A program made the translations under genes and the position numbers. DNA of 15,682 nucleotides from Pedobacter schmidteae (GTDB taxonomy: Bacteria > Bacteroidota > Bacteroidia > Sphingobacteriales > Sphingobacteriaceae), in contig CAMDQV010000017.1 in assembly GCA_945906015.1 (NCBI GenBank), forward strand, positions 1-15,682, written 5' to 3'. The notes beneath the pieces are model-generated. The model ran no database searches. It had not been told where the DNA came from and saw only the letters and a program-made list of their open reading frames with translations. Below, in pieces: positions 1-6,823 of this stretch; positions within the stretch are counted from its first letter, which is position 1, and each line of letters begins with the position of its first letter.

Positions 1-624
1 CAGATAGATTACATTTTTGGTGTACTCTATTATTGGAGAGGCATCAGAAGCAATGAAATATTCTTTTTCTCCAACGCCAAGAACCATCGGACTACCTTTG
101 CGTGCTGCAATGAGTTCGTCGGGTTCATCCTTGCTCACAATTACAATGGCATAAGCACCTATGACCTCATTCAATGCTATTCTGACAGATTCTCTGAGAT
201 CCAGTCCGGTTTGCTGCTGAATATCCTCAATCAAGTGAATAAGAACCTCAGTATCGGTATCGCTTTTGAAAATATGACCTCTAGATAATAGGGCCTCTTT
301 TAAAGTAGAATAGTTTTCGATGATGCCATTGTGAATAATAGCTAATCGGCCGTCACCAGAAGTATGAGGGTGTGAATTTCGATCTGATGGTTCTCCATGT
401 GTGGCCCATCTTGTATGACCCATGCCAATGGTGCCTTTTAGATCCTCGTTTTCTACAGATTTTTCGAGGTCGCTAACTTTGCCGGCTTTTTTATAAATAT
501 TAAGGCTGCCGTTCATTAGCGCAATACCTGCACTATCATAACCGCGGTATTCTAGGCGGTGTAATCCTTTAATAACAATAGGCCAGGCTTCGCGGAAGCC
601 AATGTAACCAACTATTCCGCACAT
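1..624 (-). CDS. glmS: Glutamine--fructose-6-phosphate aminotransferase (isomerizing), N-terminal part
   Basis: Makes glucosamine-6-phosphate from fructose-6-phosphate and glutamine in the cytoplasm, the first step toward UDP-GlcNAc for peptidoglycan and lipopolysaccharide. The reading frame is open to the window edge, so only the first 208 residues are present (the family is about 610). They cover the class II glutaminase domain: Met-Cys-Gly-Ile-Val-Gly start with the nucleophile Cys2, the EYRGYDSAG motif at about 25-33, the HTRWATHG motif at 70-77, and the HNG and SDTDTE motifs further on. The start is the only one that exposes Cys2 after Met removal. It lies 64 bases downstream of the DUF4270 gene on the same strand, so the two are probably cotranscribed. 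No glmS-type ribozyme is visible in the short leader. The sugar-isomerase domains lie outside the window. Confidence 0.97.
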   Translation of the reverse strand, partial: MCGIVGYIGFREAWPIVIKGLHRLEYRGYDSAGIALMNGSLNIYKKAGKVSDLEKSVENEDLKGTIGMGHTRWATHGEPSDRNSHPHTSGDGRLAIIHNGIIENYSTLKEALLSRGHIFKSDTDTEVLIHLIEDIQQQTGLDLRESVRIALNEVIGAYAIVIVSKDEPDELIAARKGSPMVLGVGEKEYFIASDASPIIEYTKNVIYL

Positions 625-688
625 AATGTAATTAGATAATACTAAACCACTGATTTGGAAGAGTGTTTATAAGATTTGTTAAATTACT

Positions 689-2071
689 TTAATTGATCTT
701 ACTGTAAATGATATTCAGCTTCATTTTATAACTAACACCAGCCTTGCCACTGCCAATAACAGCGCTGGTAGCTGTTGTACCCGACGAAACAGGGCCTTGT
801 TGACGGTTATAATTCAAGTTGATTGGAGCAATAAATGTATTGTATTGCTTTAATTTACCCTTTAAGATGTCTTGAATATAGGTTGTAATAACAAACTTAT
901 ATCGCTTATTAGTTTTGTCGTAGTAACCGCCAAAATCATAGTCAGTCATTGAAAACACAGGATTAGTACTAAAATCTGGAACAAATTGCCTTTGGCTTGC
1001 AATGTCGTTCTGGTAAAGTAATAATCTTTGTGCAGGCTGGAATTTATCTGTCCCACCTACAACAGACACAATAAGCTCAGCCTTATTAATAGTAATGTTG
1101 CCAAGGCTTTTTAACTTATCAAGATATGGAAAGCGAATTCGTGTACGAAGTCCACCTAAACCTTGAACATAAGTAAAGTCAAATTTTGTGTTTGGGTTAC
1201 TTAGCTGTGTTTGAATAGCTGTGCCAGTATAATCATGCTTAAAGTCAGCAATTACCGGTGCTCCATTATTCTTGATTGGGAATTTGTGCAATGTTGTATC
1301 AATTAATGTGCCATTCTCGCTTTTAAAGTAAACTTCTATTCGACTTGAGTCTGTTAGATTCAAAAATGCTATTCCTCCTGCACCTGTGGTTTGAGCTTTG
1401 TTAACTGTGAGATAAAGTCCTTTTATTGATTTATTAAATTCTAAATCGCTTGCCAGAACTGCCGTAGGTGCATTCACAATGTTAGTTTTAATGAAGTTTG
1501 GATCTAAGGTAATTCGAATATGTGGTGGTTTTGATTTTTGCACATCTGGTTTACCCGTAACCAATTCAGTTACTTTCACACTATCCTTTATGTTGAATCT
1601 TAGAAATTTACTACCAAGAATAGAATTAAAATATGCTACTGGCTTTGTATTAAAATACGTAGTTGATTCAGCTAATGCCTCATTAAGCTGATGAACTTCA
1701 ACCTGGTATTTTGAGGTACTGTCACCATGAAACTCTTTGCCATAATATAAAACTAAAACAGCTGAATCTAATACAGGGTTTGTGCCAAATGTAAGTCCTG
1801 GTGGATCAAGTGTCAAAGACAATGCAATGTTTGCTGTAGTTTTACCCATTATTGGGTCATTCAGATATCCAATTGGATACTGTTCCAGGGTATTGGTTAT
1901 GATGGTATCTTCAGTTACTGTTGATGCAATAACTGTAATGGTGTCTATTAAACTTCCTTTAATCTCTGTTGCAGGGTCAACATCAAGTCCGATTGTTTCA
2001 GTTTCCTGACAGCCAATTAAAATAAAAAGACTTATCAACAGCGTTAATAAGTCTAGTTTGTATAATTTCAT
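689..2071 (-). CDS. DUF4270 family lipoprotein
   Basis: A 460-residue protein of unknown function, matching the Bacteroidota DUF4270 family by recollection of sequence and context. The N-terminus is a lipoprotein signal: Lys-rich start, hydrophobic stretch at about 8-19, and lipobox ILIGC with Cys21 as the lipidated residue. The mature start QETETIGLDVDP is typical of the family. The rest is rich in beta-strand-like Thr/Ser/Asn patterns with no catalytic motif that I recognise, so a structural or binding role in the periplasm or on the outer membrane is plausible. It lies 97 bases downstream of the GT5-like gene and 64 bases upstream of glmS, all on the minus strand. That linkage to glucosamine synthesis and a glucan-synthase-like protein may hint at an envelope role, but this is inference. 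Confidence 0.85.
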   Translation of the reverse strand: MKLYKLDLLTLLISLFILIGCQETETIGLDVDPATEIKGSLIDTITVIASTVTEDTIITNTLEQYPIGYLNDPIMGKTTANIALSLTLDPPGLTFGTNPVLDSAVLVLYYGKEFHGDSTSKYQVEVHQLNEALAESTTYFNTKPVAYFNSILGSKFLRFNIKDSVKVTELVTGKPDVQKSKPPHIRITLDPNFIKTNIVNAPTAVLASDLEFNKSIKGLYLTVNKAQTTGAGGIAFLNLTDSSRIEVYFKSENGTLIDTTLHKFPIKNNGAPVIADFKHDYTGTAIQTQLSNPNTKFDFTYVQGLGGLRTRIRFPYLDKLKSLGNITINKAELIVSVVGGTDKFQPAQRLLLYQNDIASQRQFVPDFSTNPVFSMTDYDFGGYYDKTNKRYKFVITTYIQDILKGKLKQYNTFIAPINLNYNRQQGPVSSGTTATSAVIGSGKAGVSYKMKLNIIYSKIN

Positions 2072-2116
2072 CTGTATTACATTTTTATAAAAGCCCCACG
2101 AACTACTATTAATTCA

Positions 2117-2145
2117 CTCCTGACTATTCTTAATCCCGTCAGGGG
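2117..2145. other. Inverted repeat in the GT5-like/DUF4270 gap
   Basis: CCTGAC at 2119-2124 pairs with GTCAGG at 2138-2143, and one G-T plus one C-G pair extend it to 8 bp with a 13-base loop. It lies in the 97-base gap between the two minus-strand genes. No T-run follows it on either strand, so it is not a typical intrinsic terminator. It could be an mRNA processing or stability hairpin, or an operator. Confidence 0.4.
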
Positions 2146-2168
2146 TTCAGGCCATTTGCTTAGTTAAT

Positions 2169-2993
2169 TTATACTAATGAAATAAGTTCTTCGCTAACTA
2201 TTTCTTCGTAAAGGTTGTAATAATTTTCGTAATCTGAAGTTGAATTGAACTCCAGGGTTGGTTTATTGGCTTTTTTAACAAACTTTAACACTTCCTCATT
2301 GATGTTCTCACTAGCATAAACAACTGCATCTGAATACGTAATTGCACCCAGGTTAAGAGCCGTATTAGTAGCCTCTGAATACATTTGAGTATGTTCAGCT
2401 TTCATTCCATTCATAATTGCCTTTTTTGCAAAATCAGAATTTAATGAGTTCTGGAAATGATCATCGTAAACAGAGTAAACGACTTTAGAATTTTTGAAAG
2501 TTGGGTCGTCTTTGTATATAGTTTTTAAATAAGCAGGTACTAATGCACTCATCCAGCCATGACAATGAACAATTTCTGGAGCCCAGCCTAATTTTTTGAC
2601 TGTTTCAAGAGCACCCTTACAAAAGAAAATAGTACGCTCGTCATTATCTTCATAAAACTTATTGCTATTGTCTGTAAAGACATTTTTTCTTTGAAAATAT
2701 TCCTCATTGTCAAGGAAATAAACCTGCATACGAGCTGAAGGGATCGAAGCAACCTTGATTATCAGAGGATTATCATTGTCGTTAATGATAATGTTCATGC
2801 CCGAAAGTCGAATTACTTCATGAAGTCTGTTACGACGTTCGTTAATATTTCCGAAGCGGGGCATCAGGATACGTATTTCGAATCCTTTGTCCTGCATCGC
2901 CTGTGGCAGGTGACGGGTAATCTCAGCAATTTTGGTTAATTCAAGGAAAGGCGACATCTCATGCGTAATAAAAAGAATCTTGGTTTTTGCCAT
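2169..2993 (-). CDS. Short GT5-like 'glycogen/starch synthase' domain protein
   Basis: A 274-residue cytoplasmic protein resembling the N-terminal Rossmann half of GT5 glycogen/starch synthases: KTKILFITHEMSPF at the start, then LPQAMQDKGFEIRILMPRFGNI, and WAPEIVHCHGWMSALVPAYLK near 137-157. Full GT5 enzymes are about 480 residues, and the C-terminal GT-B domain is absent with a clean stop and no remnant downstream. The canonical Lys-x-Gly-Gly ADP-glucose loop near the N-terminus is replaced by ELTKIAEI. Known family: similarly short proteins recur next to panC and DUF4270 in Bacteroidota, so this is probably the normal form and not a truncation. I infer that it is not an ordinary glycogen synthase and may be a binding or regulatory protein. 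It is divergent from panC, with a promoter candidate at 3037-3067. Confidence 0.85.
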   Translation of the reverse strand: MAKTKILFITHEMSPFLELTKIAEITRHLPQAMQDKGFEIRILMPRFGNINERRNRLHEVIRLSGMNIIINDNDNPLIIKVASIPSARMQVYFLDNEEYFQRKNVFTDNSNKFYEDNDERTIFFCKGALETVKKLGWAPEIVHCHGWMSALVPAYLKTIYKDDPTFKNSKVVYSVYDDHFQNSLNSDFAKKAIMNGMKAEHTQMYSEATNTALNLGAITYSDAVVYASENINEEVLKFVKKANKPTLEFNSTSDYENYYNLYEEIVSEELISLV

Positions 2994-3036
2994 CTCCGAT
3001 TTGGTTAATTTGGGGTTGTAAAAAAAATTAGAAGAG

Positions 3037-3067
3037 CAAAGATAAGCATTATCTTATGAAATATCAA
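3037..3067 (-). promoter_or_regulatory. Bacteroidota-type promoter for the GT5-like gene, with inverted repeat
   Basis: On the minus strand, TATCTTTG (3044-3037) matches the -7 consensus TAnnTTTG exactly, and a TTG (3067-3065) lies 20 bases upstream as the -33 element. The predicted RNA start leaves a leader of about 35-40 bases before the ATG at 2993. A perfect 7+7 inverted repeat, AAGATAA-GCA-TTATCTT (3039-3055), overlaps the -7 box and might be an operator. No activity data; the call rests on sequence match only. Confidence 0.6.
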
Positions 3068-3140
3068 TGAATTACGCAAATCGTTTTGTTTCTCGCGAAG
3101 TATTTAACCATTTTTGACTCCAGTAAAATCAGTTTATATT

Positions 3141-4010
3141 TTGAAAATCTTTAATAGCAGACAAGCGGTTCATAATTATTTGAATGAATTGAGAGCATCA
3201 GGTAAATCCATAGGCTTTGTTCCAACTATGGGTGCATTACATGATGGGCATTTATCTATGATTAAACTTGCCAGACAAAAAGCTGATGTTATTGTTTGTA
3301 GTATTTTTGTAAATCCTACTCAGTTTAACGATAAAAAAGATCTTGAAAACTATCCTCGGCCGGTTGAAGATGATATCAGAAAGTTGGAAGAAGCTAATTG
3401 TCATGTACTTTTCATTCCTAGTGTAAATGAAATGTATACTAGTGCCGAGAAATGGACTATTGAGCTTGGCAATCTTGACAAAATCCTTGAAGGAAAGATT
3501 AGGCCCGGACATTACCAGGGTGTTACCCAGATTGTTAAAAAATTAGTTGATACCATAAATCCGCATTATGCTTTTTTTGGACAAAAAGATTATCAGCAGT
3601 TTATGGTAATCTCTTACATGGTCAAAAAGCTTTTTTTAAAGATTAAGCTTGTACTTTGCCCTATTATTCGTGAAAGTGACGGATTGGCAATGAGCTCCAG
3701 AAATATTTATTTATCGCCCGATGACAGAAAGAATGCACTTGCTTTGTTTAAAGCGCTTATTAAAGTAAAAGAATGCTATAAAACCAAAACTATTCCTCAG
3801 ATCAAAAAAGAAGTAGAATCTTACTTGAAATCTGCTCCTGGTATAGAAATTGAGTATTTTGAGATTTTTAATGCAAATTCATTTGAAGCCACTTCTTCAA
3901 AACGTCCCGCTAGCCTGATTGCCTTAGTTGCTGCAAAAGTAGGGTCGATCCGTATTATTGATAACGTGTTAATAAATAGAAATATAATTTTTGAAACAGT
4001 TTATAGCTAA
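3141..4010 (+). CDS. panC: Pantothenate synthetase (pantoate--beta-alanine ligase)
   Basis: Joins pantoate and beta-alanine with ATP to make pantothenate, the precursor of coenzyme A, in the cytoplasm. From the chosen start the protein has 289 residues, a normal length. Motifs are GFVPTMGALHDGH (25-37, with the HxGH nucleotidyl-transfer residues at 34-37), FVNPTQF, the FFGQKDYQQ motif, and the ATP-binding RESDGLAMSSRN motif. The frame has no upstream ATG that fits. TTG at 3141 gives the family-typical MKIF start; TTG at 3114 would add nine residues (298 in all) and is the alternative. No Shine-Dalgarno is evident. It is the first gene of a plus-strand operon and overlaps the next gene by 20 bases. 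panD, which would supply beta-alanine, is not adjacent. Confidence 0.95.
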   Translation: MKIFNSRQAVHNYLNELRASGKSIGFVPTMGALHDGHLSMIKLARQKADVIVCSIFVNPTQFNDKKDLENYPRPVEDDIRKLEEANCHVLFIPSVNEMYTSAEKWTIELGNLDKILEGKIRPGHYQGVTQIVKKLVDTINPHYAFFGQKDYQQFMVISYMVKKLFLKIKLVLCPIIRESDGLAMSSRNIYLSPDDRKNALALFKALIKVKECYKTKTIPQIKKEVESYLKSAPGIEIEYFEIFNANSFEATSSKRPASLIALVAAKVGSIRIIDNVLINRNIIFETVYS

Positions 4011-5004
4011 AAGCTTCAAATATCTTATACTACTACTAATTGGCATCGTACTTTTATACTTTGCCTTTAAAGATCAGGATCTGAATTTACTGCTAGAAGA
4101 TTTGCGGAAAGCTGAATATGTTTGGGTTTTTGCATCTGTACTCTTTGCTTATATTGCTCATCTACTAAGGGCATATCGCTGGAGAATGATGATCAGCTCA
4201 CTTGGACATGGCACTCCTTCTTTAATCAATACCTTGTATGCTGTGCTCATTGGATATCTGGCTAATCTTGCCTTTCCCAGGATGGGCGAAGTTTCACGTT
4301 GCGGAGTGATCAACAAAACTAATCAAATTCCTATTGTGAAACTTATCGGAACCGTAGTAGCTGAACGACTGATAGATCTCCTGATGCTTGGGTTCATTAT
4401 ATTTTTGGCAATCGTGCTTCAGTTTGGTTTACTTTCAGATTTTCTCTACAATAACCTCTTGATAAAGTTAACCGGAAGTGAGGGTTATTTAACACTATTG
4501 GTTTTTGCTTCTTGTATGCTGATTCTGATGTTTATAGTATTTTATATCTTTAAAAAAAGAAAGAAATCAGGTATTTGGTATAAAATCCATAATTTCTATT
4601 TGGATATTAAAAGTGGAATCTTTTCAATAAAGTCTATGGCTAACAAGGCTGGGTTCATTGCCTCTTCAATTCTAATATGGCTGATGTATGGAATATCAAT
4701 TTACTTATGTTTTATTGCATTAAAATCTACCGCCCAATTAGGGCCACTGGTGGCACTTTCAACATTGGTTTTCAGCAGTCTTGCTATGATAGCTCCGGTT
4801 CAGGGCGGTATTGGAGCATTTCACTGGATGGTTTCAGAAGGGCTGATCATTTATGGTATTGAAAGGAGTGAGGGGCTAGCCTTTGCACTATTGCTTCACT
4901 CCTCTCAAACATTAATTATTCTATTTACTGGTTCAATAAGCTTAATTTTGCTTTTTATTAATTCACCAAAAAAGATCGGAAATGATGAAGCTGGAACTAA
5001 TTAA
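3991..5004 (+). CDS. Flippase-like membrane protein, lysylphosphatidylglycerol synthase transmembrane family
   Basis: A 337-residue inner-membrane protein of the LPG_synthase_TM / UPF0104 type: the membrane part of MprF-like proteins without the aminoacyl-transferase domain. About eight hydrophobic segments are visible, near residues 10-26, 43-58, 80-97, 125-150, 167-188, 222-245, 250-268 and 295-325. Family-like motifs include LLRAYRWRMM (about 62-71), ANLAFPRMGEVSRC and the APVQGGIGAFHW stretch before the last helix. The start is TTG, inside the end of panC, so translational coupling is likely; its end in turn overlaps the next gene by 23 bases. Relatives are thought to move lipids, but the substrate here cannot be read from sequence. 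The neighbouring heptose gene makes an envelope role plausible. Confidence 0.85.
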   Translation: MKQFIAKSFKYLILLLIGIVLLYFAFKDQDLNLLLEDLRKAEYVWVFASVLFAYIAHLLRAYRWRMMISSLGHGTPSLINTLYAVLIGYLANLAFPRMGEVSRCGVINKTNQIPIVKLIGTVVAERLIDLLMLGFIIFLAIVLQFGLLSDFLYNNLLIKLTGSEGYLTLLVFASCMLILMFIVFYIFKKRKKSGIWYKIHNFYLDIKSGIFSIKSMANKAGFIASSILIWLMYGISIYLCFIALKSTAQLGPLVALSTLVFSSLAMIAPVQGGIGAFHWMVSEGLIIYGIERSEGLAFALLLHSSQTLIILFTGSISLILLFINSPKKIGNDEAGTN

Positions 5005-5476
5005 AGGAAAGGTCTTTCATACAGAAGAGCTCCGCGCCAAACTGAATATTTGGCGTCTACTTGAAAAGAAAATTGTATTTACTAATGGTTGTTTTGATTT
5101 GCTACACCTTGGTCATATCGACTATCTATCAAAGGCTGCTGATCTGGGTGATAAACTCGTTATTGGACTCAATTCAGATGCCTCAACATCGGCCCTAAAG
5201 GGTCTAGGCAGACCAATAATTGATCAATATTCACGATCGATTATGCTTGCCTCGCTTTTATTTGTAGATGCTGTTATTCTATTTGATGATCCTACCCCTC
5301 TTGAATTAATTGACCAGGTGAGGCCCGATGTTTTGGTTAAAGGTGCCGACTATACAGTTGATCAGATTGTTGGATCAGATCTTGTTTTAGGGTATGGCGG
5401 TGATGTTCAAACCATTGAATACCTTTCAGGTTATTCAACCACTAGTATTGAAAAAAAGATAAGATCACTCTCCTAA
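4982..5476 (+). CDS. rfaE2: D-glycero-beta-D-manno-heptose 1-phosphate adenylyltransferase-like nucleotidyltransferase
   Basis: A 164-residue cytoplasmic nucleotidyltransferase matching the C-terminal domain of HldE (RfaE domain II), which makes ADP-heptose for the lipopolysaccharide inner core. The sequence shows FTNGCFDLLHLGH at 33-45 with the HxGH active-site motif at 42-45, then GLNSDASTSALKGLGRP, RPDVLVKGADYT, and the family C-terminal GYSTTSIEKKI. No sugar-kinase domain is fused or adjacent, so the HldA-like kinase would have to be encoded elsewhere; stand-alone forms are common in Bacteroidota. Two ATGs in tandem (4982, 4985) are both usable. The start overlaps the upstream membrane-protein gene by 23 bases, indicating one operon. 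Related cytidylyltransferases share the fold, so substrate specificity is inferred. Confidence 0.88.
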   Translation: MMKLELIKGKVFHTEELRAKLNIWRLLEKKIVFTNGCFDLLHLGHIDYLSKAADLGDKLVIGLNSDASTSALKGLGRPIIDQYSRSIMLASLLFVDAVILFDDPTPLELIDQVRPDVLVKGADYTVDQIVGSDLVLGYGGDVQTIEYLSGYSTTSIEKKIRSLS

Positions 5477-5617
5477 CCTTTTCTTTAGTGCTACTGAAGC
5501 AGACCTCAAGTATCATGTTGAGTATCCGTTACTCCTGCATTCATTTTTACTATCACTGTAATTGGGTCATCCAGAAGTAGTAATCAATCATCCCTTTTAA
5601 TAATATATTCTAAAGCA

Positions 5618-5636
5618 TTCAGGATGTCATCCTGAA
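5618..5636. repeat. Perfect 19-bp palindrome upstream of the acyl-CoA dehydrogenase gene
   Basis: TTCAGGATG-T-CATCCTGAA is a perfect 9+9 inverted repeat around one central base, ending four bases before the -7 box at 5641. That position is where a repressor operator would sit. It also resembles GTCATCCTGAA-type short repeats that are common between genes in Bacteroidota, and a partial look-alike (GGTCATCCAGAA) lies about 50 bases upstream. The rest of the 5477-5667 gap shows no coding potential; a weak CTCAA/TTGAG inverted repeat lies near 5502-5520. Confidence 0.6.
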
Positions 5637-5640
5637 ACAC

Positions 5641-5648
5641 TATTTTTG
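5641..5648 (+). promoter_or_regulatory. -7 box candidate for the acyl-CoA dehydrogenase operon
   Basis: TATTTTTG matches the Bacteroidota -7 consensus TAnnTTTG exactly and lies 20 bases before the ATG at 5668, which would give a very short leader. No clear TTTG occurs at the -33 distance, where the sequence is part of the palindrome at 5618-5636, so activity may depend on a regulator. Call based on motif match only. Confidence 0.5.
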
Positions 5649-5667
5649 AATAACAAAACCAATTACC

Positions 5668-6807
5668 ATGTATTTTGAACTATCCGAAGAGCACCTGATG
5701 ATACAGCAGGCTGCCAGAGATTTTGCCAATACCGAGTTGAAACCAGGAGTAATTGAGAGAGATGAACTTCAAAAATTTCCTCATGAACAGATCAAAAAAC
5801 TAGGAGAGTTGGGCTTTCTTGGGATGATGGTTGATCCAAAATATAATGGCTCAGGAATGGATACCATTTCTTATGTTCTTGCCATGGAGGAACTCTCAAA
5901 AATTGACGCTTCTGCTTCTGTAGTTGTTTCTGTGAATAACTCCCTAGTTTGTTTTGGACTTGAAAAGTATGGTTCTGAATTTCAAAAGGAAAAATATCTG
6001 AAGCCATTAGCAGCAGGAAAAAATATTGGTGCATTTTGCCTTTCAGAGCCAGAAGCAGGCTCAGATGCTACCTCTCAGCATACCACAGCAGTAGATATGG
6101 GTGATCACTACCTCCTGAACGGAACAAAAAACTGGATCACAAATGGAGGGAATGCCTCTACTTATCTGGTTATCGCTCAAACCAATTCTGCTCTCAGACA
6201 TAAAGGTATTAATGCGCTTATTGTTGAAAAAGGAATGGAAGGCTTCAGCGTTGGCCCTAAGGAAAACAAACTTGGCATTCGTGGATCTGATACTCATTCC
6301 TTAATGTTTACAGATGTAAAGGTTCCAAAGGAAAACCGAATTGCTGAAGAAGGTTTTGGCTTCACTTTTGCAATGAAAACTCTTGATGGTGGACGTATAG
6401 GTATTGCCTCTCAGGCATTGGGTATTGCCTCCGGGGCCTACGAACTGGCATTGGCTTATTCCAAAGAACGTAAAACCTTTGGTAAACCTATTGCAGCTCA
6501 TCAGGCAATACAATTTAAGCTCGCAGACATGGCAACTGAAATAGAAGCTGCACGGATGCTTTGCTTTAAAGCTGCCTGGTTAAAAGATCAGGGGCTGCCC
6601 TATGCAAAGGCTAGTTCAATGGCCAAACTTTTTGCTTCTGACGTAGCGATGAGAACTACCGTTGAAGCTGTTCAAATACATGGCGGATATGGTTTTGTTA
6701 AAGATTATCATGTAGAACGACTCATGCGCGATGCCAAGATTACTCAGATATATGAAGGAACATCAGAGATTCAGCGCATGATTATTGCACGTGAGATTTT
6801 AAAATAA
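5668..6807 (+). CDS. Acyl-CoA dehydrogenase (short/branched-chain type)
   Basis: An FAD enzyme that oxidises an acyl-CoA to the trans-2-enoyl-CoA in fatty-acid or branched-chain amino-acid breakdown, passing electrons to electron-transfer flavoprotein. At 379 residues it is the usual full length. Both family signatures are intact: CLSEPEAGSD near 124-133 and QIHGGYGFVKDYHVERLMRD near 335-354. The C-terminal IYEGTSEIQR places the catalytic base at Glu363, the position used by short- and medium-chain and butyryl-CoA enzymes (isovaleryl-CoA enzymes use another site). Chain-length preference cannot be fixed from sequence. The ATG follows an A-rich leader without a Shine-Dalgarno. Sixteen bases separate it from the next gene, so it probably leads a three-gene transcript, although the two downstream genes have no obvious metabolic link. 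Confidence 0.95.
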   Translation: MYFELSEEHLMIQQAARDFANTELKPGVIERDELQKFPHEQIKKLGELGFLGMMVDPKYNGSGMDTISYVLAMEELSKIDASASVVVSVNNSLVCFGLEKYGSEFQKEKYLKPLAAGKNIGAFCLSEPEAGSDATSQHTTAVDMGDHYLLNGTKNWITNGGNASTYLVIAQTNSALRHKGINALIVEKGMEGFSVGPKENKLGIRGSDTHSLMFTDVKVPKENRIAEEGFGFTFAMKTLDGGRIGIASQALGIASGAYELALAYSKERKTFGKPIAAHQAIQFKLADMATEIEAARMLCFKAAWLKDQGLPYAKASSMAKLFASDVAMRTTVEAVQIHGGYGFVKDYHVERLMRDAKITQIYEGTSEIQRMIIAREILK

Positions 6808-6823
6808 TCTTGTACATTCAACG

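Noticed and set aside
625..688. Possible glmS riboswitch/ribozyme
   Set aside because: The gap is only 64 bases and lacks the ribozyme core; that element is typical of Gram-positive bacteria.
5477..5667. Possible small gene or RNA in the largest gap
   Set aside because: No start with a coding-like frame of useful length; only the palindrome, the -7 box and a weak CTCAA/TTGAG repeat are visible.
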